Assembly (NCBI GenBank): GCA_028288725.1
Contig: JAQGIC010000112.1
Span: 1 to 45,919, forward strand
Length of the DNA: 45,919 bases
Direction: 5' to 3'
Source of the DNA: Rhodospirillales bacterium
GTDB taxonomy: Bacteria; Pseudomonadota; Alphaproteobacteria; ATCC43930; CGMCC-115725
Below, piece by piece: positions 14,093-22,524 of this stretch (positions are counted from its first letter, which is position 1; the number at the start of each line of letters is the position of its first letter). The position numbers and the translations under genes were made by a program. The notes beneath the pieces were generated by a model. The model had not been told where the DNA came from and searched no databases. It saw nothing but the letters and a program-made list of their open reading frames with translations.

Positions 14093-16903
14093 TTAGACCT
14101 TGAACGCTTCCTCGATCGCATTTTCTTCGGTCAGGCTCTTTCCCTGGGCAAAAGCCCCCTGAATTCTATTGGCGCCAAGGCGATCCAGCAGAAGCCCTCT
14201 GGCTTTTTCATATCCGATGCGTTCGGTCGGCTCACGAGCGATGCCTTCCCTTTCGTAATGCGCATCGCCAAACCCGAGGAGCCGTGCCGCGGTTTCCCCC
14301 TCGCCGAGGATGGCGCCGGCGACCGCGAGATGTTCGATGCTGATCACGACGAGAAAGCGGGACTGGGTCTCCTGGGCTCGTATGAGGGCTTCGCGTGCCG
14401 CCGCCCGGGCCTCGATCGGATCGTCCATCGCCAAGAGGTAGGCCGCGAGGTTTGCAAGCCCGTTCGCCAACCGATGGACCCGCCGCTCGGCTCTGCAGAT
14501 CTCGATATAGGATCGGCACTGGGTCAGCGCCTCGGCGTAGTTCCCAAGGGCGAAATCCGCCTCTGCCAGATTGCAGAGTGCCACCATTCGTCCGACGGCA
14601 TCGCCGAAGCGATCCGCCCGCGCCCGCGCCTCCTCGTAAAGCGACTTGGCCTCTGCGATATTCCCCATGAAAAGTTTGAGGTGTCCCAGCGAATTCGCAC
14701 AGCGACCCAACAGCTTCTCGGCCCGCGCTTCCGACAGCAGCGCATAGGCCTCTCGATGGCATTGCTCCGCTTCGTCGAAGCGTTCCTGGGAAACAAGCAC
14801 GGCGCCGACCAGCGATAGAGAATCCCCCAAACCGACCCGATCATCGGTCGTCCGGAACAGGGCGACCGCCTCCTGAGCGAGAGCAAGCTTGATTCCATCG
14901 TCCCGGTAAGGCGCAAGGCGCGCCCGACCGAGCAGCAGGCGCGCGGAAATATGGTTGGTCGATGGTGCGGCGCCGGACTCCCCCGCGAGTGCCAGCCATT
15001 TGCGCCCTTCCGGTTGAAGGGAGGCCTCCGTCCAGAGCAACGGAGACGCCGCGGCGAGCTGCTGTCCGATTTCGACCGGCGCGCCGCCGTTCAAGGAAAC
15101 TTCCAGCGCCGCCCGGATATTCTCGATCTCAGGCTCGATCGTCGCAAGCCAGGGCGCCGTCGGCATGTTGCCCCATGTGGTCTCCGCGCTCTCCATCTGC
15201 CGCTGATAATAGGCCGCGTGGCGGGACCGCAACAGATCGAGCTCTCCGGTCTGCTTCAGCTGAGCCAAACCGTACGCCCGAGCCGTTTCCAGCAGGCGAA
15301 AGCGCCGCGTCTTGCCGCTACGCTCCGAGAGCATGAGGGATTTATCGACCAGTTGCCCCAGCAGTTCCCGGATGTCCCACGACGTCTGGTCCGGCTCGGC
15401 AAGCACCTCGGCGGCCGCGTTGAGCGTCCACGATCCCGCGAAGACGCTCGCTTGTCGGAAAGCGGCCTGCTCCGGCAGGGACAACAGATTGTAGCTCCAG
15501 TCCATGGTCGCATGGAGCGTCTTGTGACGCGATGCGACACCTCGCTTTTCTCGCGCCGAACTCTTGAACCAATCGGACAGGCTCTCGGCAAGGTCCGACA
15601 CGCTCAGCGCCGAAAGCCGCGCGGCGGCCAGCTCAAGGGCGAGAGGGATCCCGTCCAGGCGACGGCAGATTTCGGCGACGCGTTCGGATGCCTCCGGATC
15701 CAGGACGAAATCCTTGTCCGCGGCCAAGGCCCGGTCGGAGAAAAGCCGCATAGCGGGCCAGCGGTCCGCAATGTCGTCGGCTGTTTCCTCCCCGACCGGA
15801 GGGACGAGCAGACCGCCGACCCGGAAGAGGCTTTCGCCGATCAAACCCAGCTTTTCACGGCTTGTCGCGAGAATTCTAATGTCGGAACAGCGCAGCAGCA
15901 GGGTTTCGCCCAGCTCGGCGACCGCTTCCGTGAGATGCTCGCAATTGTCCAGGATCAGGAGCAGCTTTCGCCGTTGCAACGCCAGGATGACTGCCTGAAG
16001 GGCGGGCGAATTTCCTTCGACCTGGATGCCGAATGTCTTCGCCAGCACGTTCGGCAGAAGCGCCGGATCGCTGATGGCGGCGAATTCGACGAGCCAGACC
16101 CCATCGGCGAAGCGATCGAGCAACTCGGCGCCGAGCTGAACCGCGAGACGAGTCTTGCCGATCCCGCCCGGGCCGATCAGCGTGATCAGCCGGTCACGCT
16201 CCAGCAGCGGCCTTATCTCCTCCAGTTCCCCTTCGCGGCCGACGAGCGGGGTCACCTGGGAAGGAAGATTGTGGCGTGCGGGATTCAAGGATCGCAGCGG
16301 TGCGAACTCCTTGGGCAGATCGGATGTCGAGATCTGATAGATGCGCGAAGGTTCGATCAGATCGCGCAACTGGTGGCGGCCGAGGTCCAGTATATCCAGC
16401 TCCGGCTGGATCTGCCCCGCAAGAGCCTTGAGTCCTTCGGCGGAGATCAGGATCTGCCCGCCGTGCCCCACATCCAAAAGTCGAGCCAGGTGATTCAGCG
16501 TCGGTCCGAAGAAGTCCCCGTCGCGCGGCTCGACGGGGCCGGTGTGCATGGCGATCCGGACCTTGATGCCGCCCACCGCCGACCAATCCTGGGCGATCAG
16601 CGCGCGCTGTGCGTCTATGGCAGCGCTTACGCTTTCCCGCATCGCCGGGAAGACGACCCCCAAGCCGTCGCCCCGCAGCTTGAAAACCCGACCGCCGTGC
16701 CGTCCGAATTCGTGGCGCAGGATCTCATCATGCTTGCGCAATGCGGCCGCCATCTGGTCCGGCATCGTCTCCCAGCGCCGCGTGCTTCCTTCTATATCGG
16801 TGAAAAGAAAGGCGGGGGCACCGCCATCCGCGAGGGAGGCATGGGCGCCGTCGGCCGTTCGTGATGCGGTGGGAACCGGCATGCTCATCTCGGGCAGGAC
16901 CAA
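14093..16903 (-). CDS. class III nucleotide cyclase - STAND ATPase - TPR signalling protein
   Basis: A 936-residue cytoplasmic protein. Residues about 30-190 are a class III adenylate/guanylate cyclase domain with FTDIEGST (metal Asp D36), FKLRGDGLGVVF (K75 and second metal Asp D79) and GPTLNHLARL (N137, R141), so the catalytic set looks complete. Residues about 215-560 are a STAND/NB-ARC-like NTPase with LVGREGELEEI, Walker A GPGGIGKT (244-251) and Walker B LLLILDN (313-319). The rest is helical TPR-like repeats. Many relatives carry a LuxR or BTAD DNA-binding domain; none is visible here. Probably a sensor in which ligand binding to the TPRs gates NTPase and cyclase. Partner unknown; the repeat-protein gene lies 187 bp upstream on the same strand. 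Confidence 0.9.
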   Translation of the reverse strand: MVLPEMSMPVPTASRTADGAHASLADGGAPAFLFTDIEGSTRRWETMPDQMAAALRKHDEILRHEFGRHGGRVFKLRGDGLGVVFPAMRESVSAAIDAQRALIAQDWSAVGGIKVRIAMHTGPVEPRDGDFFGPTLNHLARLLDVGHGGQILISAEGLKALAGQIQPELDILDLGRHQLRDLIEPSRIYQISTSDLPKEFAPLRSLNPARHNLPSQVTPLVGREGELEEIRPLLERDRLITLIGPGGIGKTRLAVQLGAELLDRFADGVWLVEFAAISDPALLPNVLAKTFGIQVEGNSPALQAVILALQRRKLLLILDNCEHLTEAVAELGETLLLRCSDIRILATSREKLGLIGESLFRVGGLLVPPVGEETADDIADRWPAMRLFSDRALAADKDFVLDPEASERVAEICRRLDGIPLALELAAARLSALSVSDLAESLSDWFKSSAREKRGVASRHKTLHATMDWSYNLLSLPEQAAFRQASVFAGSWTLNAAAEVLAEPDQTSWDIRELLGQLVDKSLMLSERSGKTRRFRLLETARAYGLAQLKQTGELDLLRSRHAAYYQRQMESAETTWGNMPTAPWLATIEPEIENIRAALEVSLNGGAPVEIGQQLAAASPLLWTEASLQPEGRKWLALAGESGAAPSTNHISARLLLGRARLAPYRDDGIKLALAQEAVALFRTTDDRVGLGDSLSLVGAVLVSQERFDEAEQCHREAYALLSEARAEKLLGRCANSLGHLKLFMGNIAEAKSLYEEARARADRFGDAVGRMVALCNLAEADFALGNYAEALTQCRSYIEICRAERRVHRLANGLANLAAYLLAMDDPIEARAAAREALIRAQETQSRFLVVISIEHLAVAGAILGEGETAARLLGFGDAHYEREGIAREPTERIGYEKARGLLLDRLGANRIQGAFAQGKSLTEENAIEEAFKV

Positions 16904-17014
16904 ACCTACAGACGTGCCACAGTGCTGTGGAACGCCCCGGGAGCATAGACGAACAGCCGTTGGCCGGACAGATTCAAATCCGGCGAGATCCCTGCATCAT
17001 TTCAGCAGCGAGGG

Positions 17015-17068
17015 TATCCGCTCATTGGCGGGACGGCCGGAACATCATTTCCAGCCAACGAGCGGATA
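17015..17068 (-). terminator. 15-bp inverted repeat between the repeat-protein gene and the cyclase gene
   Basis: TATCCGCTCATTGGC (17015-17029) pairs with GCCAACGAGCGGATA (17054-17068), 14 of 15 positions, with a 24-nt loop. It begins 22 bp after the stop of the repeat-protein gene in its direction of transcription. No T tract follows, so termination, attenuation of the cyclase transcript or a protein site are all open. Confidence 0.4.
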
Positions 17069-17090
17069 TGTCAAAGATTCGAGCGACCCC

Positions 17091-17354
17091 TTACCGTGCC
17101 ACGCCACCGTCCGACTGCGCGACGGCGTTCGGAGTAAGGCCGTCCGACTGCGCAACGGCGTTCGGGGTCAGGCCGTCCGACTGCGCGACCGCGTTCGGGG
17201 CGAGGCCGTCCGACTGCGCAACGGCGTTCGGGGTCAGGCCGTCCGACTGCGCGACCGCGTTCGGAGCAAGGCCGTCCGACTGCGCGACCGCGTTCGCGGC
17301 GAGGTTGGGACCAGTGCTGGAGCGTGGGTTCGCGCTATTGGTATTCGACGCCAT
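17091..17354 (-). CDS. small protein made of six 11-residue repeats (NAVAQSDG-type)
   Basis: 87 residues: a 20-residue Asn/Ser/Pro-rich head (MASNTNSANPRSSTGPNLAA), then five units NAVAQSDGL(A/T)P and a final NAVAQSDGGVAR. I do not recognise a family. Translation is well supported: AAGGAGGT, a near-perfect Shine-Dalgarno, lies 5 nt before the ATG, and differences between the 33-bp DNA units fall at third positions of Ala (GCC/GCG), Val (GTC/GTT), Leu (CTT/CTG/CTC) and Thr/Ala codons; only the A/T residue changes the protein. No signal peptide, cysteine, membrane segment or charged cluster apart from the repeated Asp. It could be a disordered spacer-like or secreted peptide, a ligand-binding array or a multi-core precursor peptide; no modifying enzyme is nearby. 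The cyclase/STAND gene is next downstream. Confidence 0.75.
   Translation of the reverse strand: MASNTNSANPRSSTGPNLAANAVAQSDGLAPNAVAQSDGLTPNAVAQSDGLAPNAVAQSDGLTPNAVAQSDGLTPNAVAQSDGGVAR
17107..17304. repeat. six tandem 33-bp units
   Basis: Contiguous units starting at 17107, 17140, 17173, 17206, 17239 and 17272, with no spacers and a few substitutions each. They encode the repeated part of the protein at 17091-17354. Confidence 0.95.
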
Positions 17355-17553
17355 CTAAACCTCCTTGAAAAATCGATCACGGTCCCGATTGTTTCTCGGA
17401 CACCTGACGACGCATTTTCTCTTAGTTTTGCCGACGGCCTTGTGAAGAAGTTCACCTTAGAGGCCGGTGTAAAACGACGTCTCGGCGCCTGGCAGCCGGC
17501 CTGCGACGACCCCGGGCTGTCGACAGGGCCCGATTGGAGCTGTCAGCCTAGGA

Positions 17554-17598
17554 GGATCGCGAAGTTCGGTCGGGTCAATCATTTTGATCAGGCCCCGA
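17554..17598. repeat. dispersed 45-bp repeat, copy 2
   Basis: Matches 5655-5700 in about 38 of 45 positions, including AAGTTC, TCGGGTC and TTTTGATC. It supplies the last codons and stop region of the decayed histidine-kinase fragment, so it may mark the break point of that gene. Confidence 0.5.
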
Positions 17599-17913
17599 TA
17601 GTGGGCCGCCGATCACGCCCGCCATCACGACGCGGTGGCGCGGAAGCAGCAGCGTGACGATGGTGCCGACGCCGAGCTTGCTCTGGACGTTCAAGGCACC
17701 GTCATGAAGCTGGAGCAGGCGCTTCGTCAAGGCCAGGCCCAATCCGACGCCCTCGTGCCTGCGGCTGAGCGCGCCGTCGGCCTGCCAGAACGGACGGCCG
17801 ACGTTGGGCAAGGCCTCTGACGCGATGCCGATGCCGGTGTCCTGGACCGACAGGGCGAGGTGCCCATCTCGGTCAGGTCGGCAACCGCATCGCAACCGCG
17901 ACCGATGGTTCAA
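17575..17913 (-). pseudogene. histidine-kinase ATPase-domain fragment
   Basis: The middle of this 112-residue frame is the C-terminal half of a HATPase_c domain: VQDTGIGIASEALPNVGRPF holds the G1 box and F box, EGVGLGLALTKRLLQLHDGA the G2 box, and the last strands follow (KLGVGTIVTLLLPR). The dimerisation/H-box and N-box regions are absent; the first 15 residues (MNHRSRLRCGCRPDRD) look like out-of-frame residue of the lost part. The C-terminus runs into the 45-bp dispersed repeat. It cannot bind ATP properly or phosphorylate. I read it as the remnant of a sensor kinase lost by deletion, next to the repeat-protein gene. Confidence 0.75.
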
Positions 17914-18088
17914 CCGATCGTACCGCTGGCGACGGTTTGCATGCCATTGCTACGACAAGTCTTCTCTTCAAGTGTCCGGGAGATTAGGTAAGGGAGCAGC
18001 CCGGAGAAGATCCTGTTCATCGAACGCGATCGTTTGATCACACGCCTGTCGCGGATCGACACTGGGCCCCAGGAAGGACCCAGATTCT

Positions 18089-19261
18089 ATGCCCGAACCG
18101 TTGGAACCCGTCCTCGCCGAACTGCGCGCGCTGCTCAGCGATCCGCGCGGCCTGGTCCGCGCCATCGCCTCGGGGCGGCGCCATAATGCCGAGGTCAAAT
18201 GGCGCCGCGTCGAGCTCCGCCCGGTTCAGCTCAAGGCCGGCCTCCGCCTGCAGATCGTCGAGTATGACGAGCGGCAGGCCCACACGCGGAACGCCGGTTA
18301 CGAGCAGCATGCGGGCCCGGCCGTCGATGATCTGCTGGCGATGGGCTTCGGCAATTGGCACGTGAAGAGCGTCGGCGGCGAGATCCAGGTCCGGATCACG
18401 CGCAAGGGCGAGGCGCAGGTCCATCGCGTGGCGGAACGCCAAGCCGATCAAAGCCTGAGCCACAACAGAAGCAAGCCCCGTCTGCTCGACGCCGACGATC
18501 CGTTCTGGCAGGCGGTCGGCATTTCCGGCGCGGACGGCAAGGTGAAGCCGTCGCGCCAGGACAAATACCGCCAGGTCGAGGAATTCATCCGCGAGCTCGA
18601 CACGGTATTGAAGCCCGAGCTGCTGCCGGTCGGCCGAGCGCTGCGCGTGGTCGATCTGGGCTGCGGCAATGCCCATCTCAGTTTCGCGGCCTACCGCTAT
18701 CTGACCAGGACGCGGGGGCTGGACGTGACGCTGGTCGGGGTCGACGTGAAGCGGCAGGCGCGGGAACGCAACAATGCGCTGGCGGCTGAGCTCGGCTGGG
18801 ACGGCATCCGCTTCGTCGAGGGCACGATCGCGGACGCCCCGGTGGATGGCGCCGATGTCGTTCTGGCGCTCCATGCCTGCGACACCGCCACGGACGACGC
18901 GCTCGCGCGTGCCGTCCGGTGGCAAGCGCCTATCGTGCTGGCGGCTCCCTGCTGTCATCACGACATCCAGACGCAGCTTCGGTCCCACCCCGCCCCGGGC
19001 GCGTATGGCATGGTGACCCGTCATGGCATCCTGCGCGAACGGCTCGCCGATATCCTGACCGACGCGTTTCGGGCCGCCCTGATGCGCATGGCCGGATATC
19101 GGGTCGAGGTGGTCGAATTCGTGCCGAGCGAGCACACGCCGCGCAACACGATGCTGCGCGCGATCCGCACCGGATCGCCGCCGGACGCGGCCGTCACCGC
19201 GCAATATGCCGAACTGGTCGAGACCTGGGCGGTCAAGCCGCGTCTGGCGGAGTTGATCTAG
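18089..19261 (+). CDS. class I SAM-dependent methyltransferase with PCCHH motif
   Basis: 390 residues. A novel-looking N-terminal domain (about 1-150) precedes a Rossmann methyltransferase domain with motif I VVDLGCGNAHLSF (about 187-199), motif II TLVGVDVK, then VVLALHACDTATDDAL and LAAPCCHHDIQTQL. The ALHACD/PCCHH pair recalls the TRM13/GSTCD-type methyltransferase branch, whose members include tRNA 2-prime-O-methyltransferases; no substrate can be assigned here. Only a 21-bp gap separates it from the convergent FkbM gene. AGGAAGGA lies about 9-16 nt before the ATG. Confidence 0.85.
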   Translation: MPEPLEPVLAELRALLSDPRGLVRAIASGRRHNAEVKWRRVELRPVQLKAGLRLQIVEYDERQAHTRNAGYEQHAGPAVDDLLAMGFGNWHVKSVGGEIQVRITRKGEAQVHRVAERQADQSLSHNRSKPRLLDADDPFWQAVGISGADGKVKPSRQDKYRQVEEFIRELDTVLKPELLPVGRALRVVDLGCGNAHLSFAAYRYLTRTRGLDVTLVGVDVKRQARERNNALAAELGWDGIRFVEGTIADAPVDGADVVLALHACDTATDDALARAVRWQAPIVLAAPCCHHDIQTQLRSHPAPGAYGMVTRHGILRERLADILTDAFRAALMRMAGYRVEVVEFVPSEHTPRNTMLRAIRTGSPPDAAVTAQYAELVETWAVKPRLAELI

Positions 19262-19282
19262 GGGTGATCTTTCCAGTCGGCG

Positions 19283-20761
19283 CTATCGCGTGCGCCGGCG
19301 GGATCGCTTTGCCGCCTCGCCGCCCAGAAATCGGGCTTGCCAGATATCGGGATTGAGATTGTCGGCGGCCGCGGCGCGAAGGCGCTGCGGGATGACCGGC
19401 CGCTGGCCGTCTCTCAGCGCGGTAAGAACCCGGCGCCGCTCCATCTCCGCCGAGGCGAACGGCGTCGAGCAGAGCCACGATAGATAGGGGCTGGCCGGCC
19501 CGAATTGCGAAGAATGGGTCGACGTGCGCTCGAACTGTTCGATGGCGGCCGCGACGAGCCAGGCTCCGGTCTCGGCGCCGGGAACGACCGCCTCATAGCG
19601 CGGGCAGGCGGGCCACAGCGGCTCGGTGATCGCTATCGTCGCGCGATTCGCCCTGCCGATCAGCTGCTGCAGAATGCCAACGGATTGCCCCCGCAACCCC
19701 GCGTCCCAGGCTGCGCGGGCAAAGGTCGACAACCGGGCGAAGCTCGGTGCCCGGGTGCAGAGGGCCTCGAGCAGCCGACAGGCGAGCATGAGGGCCGCGT
19801 AACGCTCGGCGATCGGGACGGCGGGCTGGCGCCAATGGGCATAGGCCGCGAGCGCATCGCGATAGTCCGGATCGAGCGCCGGCGGCCCCTGAATCCTTGA
19901 CGCCAGATCGTTGCCGAACGACTGCGCTTGGAGGAAGGACAGCGCCCGCTCGCGCGCCGCTTCGTCCGGCGCCCAGGTCGTCGCCTGATCGACCAGAAGC
20001 CCTTCCAGCGCCAGTGCCCGGGCCCGATCGGGCTTGGCGGCGAAGAGGTTGAGCTCGAACGCGTCGAGCGGTGTGCCCGGCCGATCGGGCACGAGGATCG
20101 GTGCGCCGGCCAGAAGCCGGTAGATGCCATATCCCATGGCGGACAGGTCGGCGCGAAGCTCCTCGTTCACCGTCAAGCCCGCCTTGATCTCGAACATCAC
20201 CAGAGGCGAATGGCGAGCGAAAAAGCCCTGGCCGCCGCGCAGGATGCGTCCTTCCTCTCCTTCCGCGTCGATCTTCACGAAATCCGGCGCGGCCCAACCG
20301 CGCCGCGCGTCTTCGAGGTCGAGCGAGGTGATCCGCACCGCCTCGCCGTCGCCGGTGCCGCCGAGGCTGCCCAGTTCGCTCGAGCGACCGATCGAAAGCC
20401 GGCCTTCGCGCTCGCCATCCGACAGGGCGAGGGCGATCACCTCGAGATTTCCCTCCGGATCGAGCGCGGCGCTCTTGTGGAGCAGGCCGCGCGGTTGGCT
20501 GCCCGGTTCATAGGCGAAGACCCGGCCGGCCGGTCCGACCAACCGCGTCAGCGGCAGGCTATAAACGCCGAGATTGGCGCCGATATCGATCACGATCATG
20601 CCCGGGCGAACCCAGCGATAGAGAAAATCGAGTTCCTTCTCGAACCAGGCCTCCTGTTCGATCAGCACATAGGTCGTGATCGAGCCAAGGCTGGCCGGAA
20701 CCAACATCGAGCTGCCGTTGGAGAGCTTCAGCAGCAGCTCGCGTGGGGGCGCGGCACCCAT
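19283..20761 (-). CDS. FkbM-family methyltransferase with long C-terminal extension
   Basis: 492 residues, about twice the usual FkbM length. The first 240 hold the domain: RPGMIVIDIGANLGVYSLPL (motif I), VFAYEPGSQPRGLL (acidic motif II), ITSLDLEDARR and PDFVKIDAEGEEGRILRG, then MFEIKAG. FkbM enzymes O-methylate polyketides, sugars or polysaccharides. The C-terminal 250 residues are helical, Arg/Ala-rich, and not recognised. It starts 4 bp after the BKACE gene ends, so they are probably co-transcribed. A surface-glycan role would be typical, but no glycan genes are near. Confidence 0.85.
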   Translation of the reverse strand: MGAAPPRELLLKLSNGSSMLVPASLGSITTYVLIEQEAWFEKELDFLYRWVRPGMIVIDIGANLGVYSLPLTRLVGPAGRVFAYEPGSQPRGLLHKSAALDPEGNLEVIALALSDGEREGRLSIGRSSELGSLGGTGDGEAVRITSLDLEDARRGWAAPDFVKIDAEGEEGRILRGGQGFFARHSPLVMFEIKAGLTVNEELRADLSAMGYGIYRLLAGAPILVPDRPGTPLDAFELNLFAAKPDRARALALEGLLVDQATTWAPDEAARERALSFLQAQSFGNDLASRIQGPPALDPDYRDALAAYAHWRQPAVPIAERYAALMLACRLLEALCTRAPSFARLSTFARAAWDAGLRGQSVGILQQLIGRANRATIAITEPLWPACPRYEAVVPGAETGAWLVAAAIEQFERTSTHSSQFGPASPYLSWLCSTPFASAEMERRRVLTALRDGQRPVIPQRLRAAAADNLNPDIWQARFLGGEAAKRSRRRTR

Positions 20762-20765
20762 GCTC

Positions 20766-21695
20766 CTAGAAATTCACCCGATCGCCTCCCTTGAGATCCA
20801 GAATCTCCCGCGCCTCGTCCGGCGTCGCGATCTCCAGGCCCAGGCCCTCGATGATCTGGCGGGCGGCCCGGACCTGCTGCGCGTTGGATTCGGCGAGTTT
20901 GCCCGGCGCGATCCAGAGCGAATCCTCCAGGCCGACACGGACGTTGCCGCCCATGGCGGCGGCCATGGCCGCGATCGGCAGCTGGTTCTTGCCGGCCCCC
21001 AGCACCGACCAGTGATATTGGTCGCCGAACAGCCGGTCCGCCGTGCGCCGCATATGCAGCACATCTTCCGGATGGGCGCCGATGCCGCCCAGCAGCCCGA
21101 ACACGCTCTGCACGAAGAACGGCGGCTTGATCAGGCCGCGCTCGGCGAAATGCGACAGCGTGTAGAGATGGCCGATGTCGTAGCATTCGATCTCGAACCG
21201 CGTGCCGTTCTCGGCGCAGGTCTGCAGGATGAATTCGATATCGGCGAAGGTGTTCTTGAAGATCTGCTCGCTCGAGCCTTCGAGATACGGCTTTTCCCAA
21301 TCGTACTTGAAGCTCTTGAACCGGTTCAGCATCGGATAGAGGCCGAAGTTCATCGAGCCCATGTTGAGCGAGGCGACCTCGGGCGCGTAGTGGGCGGCGG
21401 GGAGGACCCGCTCGTCGACCAGCATGGTCGGCGCCCCTCCGGTCGTGATGTTGATGACTGCGGCGGTGCCCTGCTTCACCACCTGGAGAATCGGCGCGAA
21501 GGCCGCGACCGACTGGTCCGGCTTGCCGTTCTGCGGGTCGCGCGCATGCAGGTGCAGGATCGCGGCGCCGGCCTCGGCCGCACCGATCGCGGCATCGGCG
21601 ATTTCCTGCGGCGTGATCGGCAAATAGGGCGACATGGACGGCGTATGGATGGCGCCGGTCACGGCACAGGTGATGATGACTTTCCGCTTCGCCAT
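20766..21695 (-). CDS. BKACE-family beta-keto acid cleavage enzyme (KCE-like)
   Basis: 309 residues, normal for the family. The N-terminus KVIITCAVTGAIHTPSMSP and the ILHLHARDPQNGKP motif carry the Zn-binding His pair; INITTGGAP and VGLEDSLWIAPGKLAESNAQ complete the TIM-barrel active site, the latter containing the conserved catalytic acidic residue region. The enzymes condense a beta-keto acid with acetyl-CoA to give acetoacetate and a CoA ester; the founding member cleaves 3-keto-5-aminohexanoate in lysine fermentation, but the family is broad, so lysine degradation should not be assumed. Co-directional with FkbM (4 bp). Confidence 0.92.
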   Translation of the reverse strand: MAKRKVIITCAVTGAIHTPSMSPYLPITPQEIADAAIGAAEAGAAILHLHARDPQNGKPDQSVAAFAPILQVVKQGTAAVINITTGGAPTMLVDERVLPAAHYAPEVASLNMGSMNFGLYPMLNRFKSFKYDWEKPYLEGSSEQIFKNTFADIEFILQTCAENGTRFEIECYDIGHLYTLSHFAERGLIKPPFFVQSVFGLLGGIGAHPEDVLHMRRTADRLFGDQYHWSVLGAGKNQLPIAAMAAAMGGNVRVGLEDSLWIAPGKLAESNAQQVRAARQIIEGLGLEIATPDEAREILDLKGGDRVNF

Positions 21696-21798
21696 GGCTT
21701 GAGGCCTCCCCGTCGATCCGCGATCGTTCGTCGTCGACGGGGAGCCTAGCCTATCGCGCCCCAGGTTCGAAACCCCCGGAGCGCGTTTCGCGCGCCGG

Positions 21799-22440
21799 CT
21801 ATTTTTGCGGCAGGGCTTCGACGGCGCTCAGGTGCTGCTGCAGCGTCGGCAGCGTATCGCTGGCGAACTGCTTCAATTGCGGATCGCTGCCGGACTTCGC
21901 TTCCTTCTGGAACAGGGCGACGGTCTTCTTATGCGCGGCGACCTGGTCCTTCACATACTGCTTGTCGAATCGCGCGCCGCTCTGCTTTTGCAGCGCATCG
22001 ATCTGCTTCTGATCGGCCTTGTCGACATCGGTCGGCGCCGCCAGCCCCTCGGCATCGACGATGGCTTTGAGCTTCTGTGCCGCCGCCGTATGGTCGGACA
22101 CCATATGCTGGCCGAACGCCTTCACGTCCGGCGACTGCGCCTGGTTCTGCGCGAGCTGGCCTTCCTGGACCTCGGCCAGGCCGCCCGCCGTCGCCTGCTT
22201 GACGAATAGCTTGTCGGTCGCGTTGAGACTGGCCGACGACGCGCGCGTGCCGACCGGCCTCGTCGCCTCGGGACTACGGGCGCTGGCGGTCGGCGGCGAT
22301 ACCGCCCCGGTGGCGACGCCCTGCTGCGGGGCGGGCGGAGCGCTCGGCTGGACCGCGCCGCTCCCGGCATTCTGCGCCCAGACCGATGCCGTCGACAGCA
22401 GCAGAGCCATGCCGGCGGCGAGCGTGATCGTCGTTTTCAT
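21799..22440 (-). CDS. DUF4142 periplasmic protein
   Basis: 213 residues: signal peptide MKTTITLAAGMALLLSTASVWA, a Pro/Ala/Ser-rich linker to about residue 75, then the DUF4142 helical bundle (LFVKQATAGGLAEVQEGQLA, VKAFGQHMVSDHTAAAQKLK, FDKQYVKDQVAAHKKTVALF, LKQFASDTLPTLQQHLSAVE). The family is ferritin-like in predicted fold and frequent in soil proteobacteria, with suggested but unproved stress roles. It stands alone between BKACE and the nucleoside-permease-like gene. Confidence 0.9.
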   Translation of the reverse strand: MKTTITLAAGMALLLSTASVWAQNAGSGAVQPSAPPAPQQGVATGAVSPPTASARSPEATRPVGTRASSASLNATDKLFVKQATAGGLAEVQEGQLAQNQAQSPDVKAFGQHMVSDHTAAAQKLKAIVDAEGLAAPTDVDKADQKQIDALQKQSGARFDKQYVKDQVAAHKKTVALFQKEAKSGSDPQLKQFASDTLPTLQQHLSAVEALPQK

Positions 22441-22524
22441 CGCGAAGTCCTCGCTGTTGGGGATCCGATCCTTTCCAACAGGCGACCCGCCGATCGGTTG
22501 CCGCGCGGGGGCTGCGCCGCCTCG

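Noticed and set aside
14951-16864. 637-residue plus-strand open frame
   Set aside because: Antisense to the cyclase/STAND gene, which carries complete catalytic motifs.
17107-17304. CRISPR array
   Set aside because: The units are contiguous with no spacers, are imperfect, and encode a protein repeat with a ribosome binding site.
18038-19204. 388-residue minus-strand open frame
   Set aside because: Antisense to the methyltransferase with clear motif I; the minus frame has no recognisable domain.
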